Shown: in pieces, positions 58,518 to 64,000 of the stretch
How the letters are laid out: every line of letters starts with the position of its first letter
How positions within the stretch are numbered: the first letter of the stretch is position 1
Source of the DNA: Ochotona curzoniae
Taxonomy: Eukaryota > Chordata > Mammalia > Lagomorpha > Ochotonidae
Direction of reading: 5' to 3'
Assembly (NCBI RefSeq): GCF_017591425.1
Contig: NW_024467121.1
Location: forward strand, 24,626,707 to 24,690,706
Length of the DNA: 64,000 nt
The notes under the pieces: generated by a model
The model's database searches: none
Seen by the model: only the letters and a program-made list of their open reading frames with translations
Told to the model about the DNA's origin: nothing
Made by a program: the position numbers and the translations under genes

Positions 58518-60094
58518 TTGAGAAGAATGTTAAAAACCTAGGAATTAAGCTAACTAAATATACAGAAGACCTCTATGATGAAAACTATAAAACAAACAAA
58601 CAAACAAACAAACAAACAAAGAAATAGAAGAGCCTGAAAAATGGAGCAACTTATGTACCTGGACTGGGAGGATCATCATAAAAATGTTCATATTACCAAA
58701 AGTAATATACAGATTCAATACAATCCCAATCAAAATTCCAACAACATGCTTCTCAGAAATAGAAAATAAGATACAAAAATTCATCTGGAAACACAAGAGA
58801 CCCCGAATAGCCAAAGTTATCCTGAAGAATAAGAATCAGGGCCAGGCACAGTGGCGTAGCAGCTAAAGTCCTCACCTTGAACATGCCGGGATCCATATAG
58901 GCACCAGTTCTAATCCCAGCACCCTGGCTTCCCATCCAGCTCCCTGCTTGTGGCCTGGAAAAGTAGTCGGGGATGGTCCAAGGCCTTGGAATCCTGCACC
59001 CACGTTGGAGACCTGGAGGATGTTCCTGGCTCCCTCCTGGCACAGCATCAGCTATTGTGGTCACTTGGGGAATGGATCATCAAACTATAGAACCTCTCTG
59101 TCTCGCCTCCTCTCTGTATATCTGACTTTGCAATAAAAATAAACAGAAATCATTAAAAAAAAAAAGAATAAAAATCAAGCTGGAGGAATCACAATTCCAG
59201 TCCTCAAGACATACTACAAAGCAGTGGACATCAAAAACAGTCTGTTACTGGTACAGAAACAAAGATCAATGGAACAGAAGGGAGTCTACACATGCATAGC
59301 CAACTGATCTGTGACAAGAAAACTGAAAACAATCCAGGCAAAAATCTTGGCCTATTCAAAAATCCTGCTGGGACAACTGGATAGCAGCTCGCAGAATTAA
59401 GAAGCAAGACCCGCACCTATCACATTATACAAAAATCAGTTCTAAATGGTTCAAGGACATAAATCTGCACAAAGAAACCATCAAGCTATTAAAGGAAAAC
59501 ATAGAAAGCACTCTCCAAGAAATAGGAACAGGGATGGACTTCTTAGAAAAGACATCAAAAGCACAGGCAGTCAAAGCCAAAATGAGCAAATGGGACTACA
59601 TCAAATTAAAACGCTTCTGTACAGCAAAGGAAATAATTAACAAAGTGAAGAAGCAACCACCAGAATGGGAGAAAATTTTTGCATACTACTCAAGTGATCC
59701 AGGATTTACAAAGGGCTTCAGAAACCTAGGGACAGTAAAAACAAACAAGCAACAACCCTCTTAAAAAAAATGGGCATTAGAAATGAAGATATTATTTAAA
59801 AGAACAGATTCAAATGGCTAATACACATCTGAAAAGATGCTCAGCTTCCCTAGCCATCAGAGAGATGCAAATGAAAATCACATTGAGATACCACCTACAT
59901 TCAGAACTCAACTAACAATACTTGCTGGCGTGGATGTGGGGAGAAAGGCTCCTTCCTTCACTGCTGGTGGGAGTGCAAGCTAGTACAACCAGTATAGAAA
60001 TCAATATGGAGAGTGCTTGGAGAATTACAAATAAACCTGCTATATGACCCAGCTATCCTGCTCCTAGTTACACACCCAGAAGAAATAGAAACTA
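58518..60094 (+). mobile_element. Outer L1, ORF2 C-terminal half (first part)
   Basis: ORF2 text from NLGIKLTKYTEDLYDE (58535 region), with an expanded (AAAC)n tract at 58592-58621, through [19 protein letters not shown]. After an inserted CSINE come GGITIP..YYKAVDIKN, KWDYIKLKRFCTAKEIINK and EWEKIFAYYSSDPGF to the 'acacccagaagaaatagaaa' point. There it is interrupted by another L1 and continues at 61745. Several frameshifts and stops are present. Confidence 0.8.
58839..59163 (+). mobile_element. CSINE inserted in the outer L1
   Basis: Head 'gggccaggcacagtggcgta', B-box region 'accagttctaatcccagc', A-rich tail. It is flanked by 'aagaataagaatca' (58825-58838) and 'aagaataaaaatca' (59164-59177). 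L1 text resumes cleanly. Confidence 0.93.
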
Positions 60095-60701
60095 CTGGAT
60101 TGTTCTTCGCAGTTTCCTTTGGTTTGGGTGGACACTATTCCTTTTCTCTGTCAAGAGAACATCTTTAAGTATCATTTGTAGGGCAGGTTTGAAAGAGGCA
60201 TATTCTTTCAACTTTTCTTTACTGTAGAAAGATTTTATTTCATTTTCAAAGACAAAGGAAATCTTTGCTGGGTATGTTATCCTGGGCTGACAATTTTTTT
60301 CCTTTTAGAATCTAGAATATATCGCTCCAATTTCTTCAAGCCTGTAGAGTTTCTTGTGAGAGGTCTCCTGTGAGTTTAGTTGGCATTCCTTTATATGTCA
60401 GTTGATTTTTTTCCACGTGTGCATTTAAGGATCTTTTCCTTCTGTTCAATTGAAGAGAGCTTGATGATCATGTGTCATGGTGAAGACTGCTTTTGGTCAA
60501 GCCTGTTGGGAGTTCTGAGCTCCTCCTGCATGTTGTTTCCCAATTCTTTCTCTAGATTAGAGAAATTTTCCCTTAGTATTTCATTGAATACACATCTAAT
60601 CCCAGCTACTCTTTCTGCACCTTCTGGGACTCCCATAACTCCTATATTTGGCCTTTCATTGTGTCTTTCAATTCATGAACAACAACAGAAGCCTAAATCA
60701 G
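60095..60701 (-). mobile_element. Inner L1, inverted ORF1 segment (twin-priming type)
   Basis: Reverse of ORF1: read on the minus strand it runs from 'gaattgaaagacacaatgaa' and 'ggagttatgggagtcccaga' (RNA-binding domain) to the C-terminal region 'aataaaatctttctacagta'. The sense L1 piece at 61063 begins at the start of ORF2, right after ORF1 in an L1. Inverted upstream part plus sense downstream part is the classic 5' inversion of L1. Confidence 0.75.
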
Positions 60702-61062
60702 GGCCCGGTGGCATGGCCTAGCAGCTAAAGTCTTCGCCTTGAATGCACCAGGATCCCATATGGGCGCCAGTTCTAATCCCAGCTGCTCCATTTCCCATCC
60801 AGCTTCCTGATTGTGGCATGGGAAAGCCACAAGCCACTGTCCTCTACTAGGACAGCCCAAAGCCTTGGGACCCTGCACCCGTGTGGGAGACCAGGAAGAA
60901 GTTCCTGGCTCCTGGCTTTGGATTGGCACAGCACCAGCCGTTGCACTCACTTGGGGAGTGAATCATCAGACGGAAGATCTTTCTCTCTGTCTCTCCTCCT
61001 CTCTGTATAACTGACTTTCCAATAAAAATTAAATAAAGTAAAAAAATAAATAAATAAAAAGA
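60702..61062 (+). mobile_element. CSINE at the inner L1 inversion point
   Basis: Head 'gggcccggtggcatggccta', then 'cgccagttctaatcccagct', A-rich tail. It is flanked by 'cctaaatca' (60693-60701) and 'actaaatca' (61063-61071). A small internal duplication around 'ggaaagccacaagccactgt' is present. Confidence 0.88.
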
Positions 61063-61744
61063 CTAAATCAATGAACACATTGCTAAAATGACAGGACCAA
61101 ATTACCACCCATTCATATTAACCCTGAATGTAAATGGTTTAAACTCAATCAAATGTCATAGAATAGTAGACTGGATTAAAAATCGAAACATCTATTTGTT
61201 GCCTGCAGGAGAAACATTTCACTAACAAACATCAGTAAGAACTATATCTCAGGGATTTTGATTTTTGTTAGAAGAAAGTGTTTTGAAGAGGTCAAACTAA
61301 TTAAACTCTTCAATGACTCACAGATCATACAGAAACAGCATTTTCTTCAAGAATTTCTTGATTTTCATTTCTTCACCCACACATTAGTCATTTAGTAGCA
61401 TGTTATTTAACTTCATGGTGTTGTTAATTTCTTTTTTTCTTCCTGCTGTTTGTTTTGTTTTGTGATTTCTTTTAAGAGGATGCATAGTAACTGTGTAATG
61501 GAGGCTATCATATCCAGATGTGAGGATACAATGTAGCATGCATCTCTACTTCTAGACAAAGATGGACTCCCAGTGAAATGATGGACATATGACTGTGTAT
61601 GAAGAACTATACTATACTATACTATAGCAATGATACAGGGCAACTCCGCGAGGGGGAAGGGAATTGGAGAGGGGATAAGGGAAATCCCAGGGCCTATGGA
61701 ATTGTATCATAAAATGATAATAAGAAGCAAAAAAAAAAAAAATG
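61063..61744 (+). mobile_element. Inner L1, sense segment: ORF2 start joined to 3' UTR
   Basis: The text contains PFILTLNVNGLNSIK and GRIVDWIKN-like residues (ORF2 endonuclease start; 61110-61190). It then jumps to the L1 3' UTR (from about 61380; 'gtgtaatggaggctatcata', 'gcatctctacttctagac') and an A tail of 14 bases. The rest of ORF2 is deleted. Confidence 0.75.
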
Positions 61745-62305
61745 AAAGCTACATGTGAGAAGGGGATCTGTAATCCTGTATTTATATAGCAGCACAACCT
61801 ACAATAGCAAAGACAGGGAAACAACTCAGATGGCCCATCCAAATGGAGTGATTAAAGAAACTGTGGCATATACAATTTGCAACTAGATCATCCCTACTAG
61901 AAACCATTATACTCAGTGAAATAAGTCAATCACAAAAAGATAAATACCATATATTCTCTCTAATATAAGGAAACCATCATGCAAATTGGAATTTGTAGTG
62001 ATGTAGTAATAGAGACTACCATATCCAGATGTGAAGATACAATGCAACATGCATCTCTACTTCCAAAAGATGGACTCCCAGTGAAGGTGTTGGACATATC
62101 TAAACAGTGGAATGATGGACTGACATTGTACCAGCAATATGGGGGCATACTTAAATAGTCGGCTGATGAAATTTTAACTCCTTATGAGGAATGTACCATT
62201 GTGACAATATGGAAAAAATCAGTCGAGGGGTAAAAACTGGTGGGGAGGGGAATCCCAGACTATAGAGAAAAATGATAAAATTCAAAAATTAAAATAAAAA
62301 ATTGC
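61745..62305 (+). mobile_element. Outer L1, ORF2 end and 3' UTR (second part)
   Basis: Continues the element of 58518-60094: ORF2 end ('tttatatagcagcacaacct', 'cagtgaaataagtcaatcac') and 3' UTR ('gagactaccatatccagatg', 'ggactcccagtgaaggtgtt') with tail 'caaaaattaaaataaaaaat'. The junction words 'aaatagaaactac' (60078-60090 region) and 'aaatgaaagctac' (61740-61752 region) look like the target duplication of the inner L1. Confidence 0.75.
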
Positions 62306-62309
62306 TAAA

Positions 62310-62745
62310 AAGGAATAAATACTCCTCCTTTTAACCTGATCCTTCTCCCAGACTCCCTTTCCGTCATCACCCAATTCTGGAGTAAAACAGAATTTGTATC
62401 CTCATTTCCTCTCTTCATCTTCCCCCAAACTTTCAATCAGCATGTCGCATGGTTTCCATTTCTTCAATACCACTCTTACCTTGTCATTTCTTTTCATCGC
62501 TGTATCCACAACCATAGTTCATGCCACCATTTTCCTCATGTGGATTCTTCCAGCAGTTTCTTCACTGCTTCCCTTCTAGTCTTTGACCATAAATTAGTAG
62601 ATTCATTCTTTCTACCATAGTCAGAATAATCTTTCCAAAATATAACTACGTTCTTCCTTTACTTAAAACTCAACAGTCCCATAAGCTTCCCCAAGGCTAC
62701 ATTCTGCACCCTATAAATAAAGCCTGTGAGAATGCCCATGCACAT
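62310..62745 (+). repeat. L2 relic
   Basis: 'cagaataatctttccaaaat', 'cttcctttacttaaaactca', 'acagtcccataagcttcccc' and 'ggctacattctgcaccctat' follow the L2 3' region order in diverged form. Confidence 0.45.
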
Positions 62746-62849
62746 AGTGGTTGACAACAAATGTTAATTCTTATCCCATTCATTTCACTGATGCCAAATA
62801 TGTACTCAAACATGAGGAATTTGAAATACATGATCTCTTTCAACTTAAA

Positions 62850-62872
62850 AATATATATATATATATATATAT
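62850..62872. repeat. (TA)n microsatellite
   Basis: About eleven TA units. Confidence 0.9.
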
Positions 62873-62904
62873 TAACACACAGCAACACCTGAAGTCAAAT
62901 ATAG

Positions 62905-63205
62905 GCATTCTTCAACTTCTAACAGGGTTCCATACTGATAAACGCCCTTTCAACTTTGGTATTTTCAAGTCAGGATGCATGAAAAACAGCTCACCTTTGA
63001 ACACCACAGCCTTGTCATGCAGCACACTGTAGTCTCTGCTGTGTTCATTTGTCAACCCCAGGAGCTGCAAGTGCTGCTGTTGCCCTCCTGTCCAGCATCA
63101 ACACAGGTGGTGCCACACATCATCAGCCTAGGGAAAAACCAAAATTTACACTTAAGGTCTGATTGTTAATGAAGCATATTGTTTCTGTGGCACTGTAAAT
63201 AAAAA
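62905..63205 (+). mobile_element. Tigger-type DNA transposon relic
   Basis: 'cttcaacttctaacagggtt', 'atactgataaacgccctttc', later 'ccccaggagctgcaagtgct', 'tccagcatcaacacaggtgg' and 'cagcctagggaaaaaccaaa' match, in order, the terminal part of mammalian Tigger elements as I remember it. It is internally deleted and has no transposase. Confidence 0.55.
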
Positions 63206-63744
63206 AAAAAAATAATAATCAAGGTAAAACCAGGTGCAGTGTGCACCGATAAAGCTCCAAGTCAAGCACAGCTGATTTATAAGGCTACTGTTCTGGTCCA
63301 GTGTAGAAATAACTTTTCGCCATGCATGCACCCTTCAACCTAATGACTTATTTCTAGAAGTTTGAATTTTAGAAACTGTTTGGATTGCTAACTAAGATTC
63401 ATCTAGGGGGAAAAAAGGTTGGCCATAGTGCTGTCTTAAATTTAAAAAAAGAGAAGCCATTCCACCCATAGGGCAATAGTTAAATAAATTATATAATCTC
63501 TGGAATGCCTCGCCTAAAGATATGGTATAAAAAAATTTCACGGAAATTGTGTACAACTTAAGGTTTATCAAAAGGTAAAAGGAAATTAAACATAAAATAT
63601 ACCCTAGGATTTTAGCTTTGAGGTTTTTTTAAAAATGGTATATTTTATAAAAGTAGTTACATACCAAAACATTAATACTGTTATTTCTAGGTAGCAGTGC
63701 TAAAGGTTATTTCTATAGTCTTTGTATGGGGCACATATTTTTGG
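63206..63744. other. Unique AT-rich sequence
   Basis: No feature recognised. Confidence 0.4.
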
Positions 63745-64000
63745 GCCCAGCATGATGGCTTAATGGCTAAATCCTCACCTCACAAGTGCTGGGATCCCAT
63801 ATGGGTGCTCATTCATGTCCCAGATGTCCCATTGCCTGTCTAAGTCCCTGTTTATGGCCTGGGAAAGCAGTAGAGAATGGCCCAAATCCTTGGGACCCTG
63901 TACCCACATTGGAGACCTGGAAGAAACTCCTGGCTCCCGGCTTCAGATTGGCTCAGCTCTAGCCATTGCGGCCATTTGAGCAATGAATCAGTGGATGGAA
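63745..64000 (+). mobile_element. CSINE, sense, cut by the window end
   Basis: Head 'gggcccagcatgatggctta', then 'gggatcccatatgggtgctc', 'ggcctgggaaagcagtagag' and 'gcaatgaatcagtggatgga'. The tail lies beyond the window. Confidence 0.92.

Noticed and set aside
59446..59764. Overlapping frames suggesting a short protein
   Set aside because: They are frameshifted pieces of L1 ORF2 (KWDYIKLKRFCTAKE and EWEKIFAYYSSD are family phrases).

Overview
The window is mammalian nuclear DNA. Many copies of a tRNA-derived C-type SINE (CSINE) point to a lagomorph. Its internal promoter reads GGTTCTAATCCC instead of the form I recall for rabbit, so a pika (Ochotona) is my best guess; this comes from memory of the repeat family, not from a search. 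I see no bacterial-style genes, operons or CRISPR arrays. Nearly all long open frames are chance frames in repeats.

Left part (1-19.8 kb): the 3' end of one protein gene on the plus strand, PLD5 (inactive phospholipase D family member 5). Three exons with good splice sites (4513-4681, 7483-7597, 12433-12692) encode about the last 180 residues. The catalytic histidine of the second HKD motif is replaced by arginine, as expected for PLD5. Upstream exons should lie left of the window. A repeat-poor stretch of about 7 kb follows the stop codon. It probably holds a long 3' UTR with several possible poly(A) signals, and ends near a 32-base U6 snRNA fragment flanked by target-site duplications.

Right part (19.8-64 kb): gene-free sequence packed with retroelements. 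Young and old CSINEs insert into each other and into L1 copies. There are at least nine L1 pieces, three MaLR-type LTRs, one ERV-type LTR, MIR and L2 relics, a Tigger-like relic, an unidentified processed retrocopy inside an old L1, and a G-rich 21-22 bp minisatellite at 46.6 kb.

The most unusual component is a family of GC-rich composite retroelements with six copies in the window (1-544; 23246-23733 plus 25611-27809; 23734-25248; 29200-29945; 33854-34761; 48390-51432). Comparing copies gives an element of roughly 3.6 kb: a defined 5' end, a long degenerate GC-rich array, a conserved 3' domain of about 0.9 kb and an A-rich tail. One copy has a clean 14-bp target-site duplication, so L1-type machinery probably moved it. 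No coding capacity is evident. The architecture resembles the primate SVA elements. I do not recognise it and treat it as the main candidate for something undescribed.
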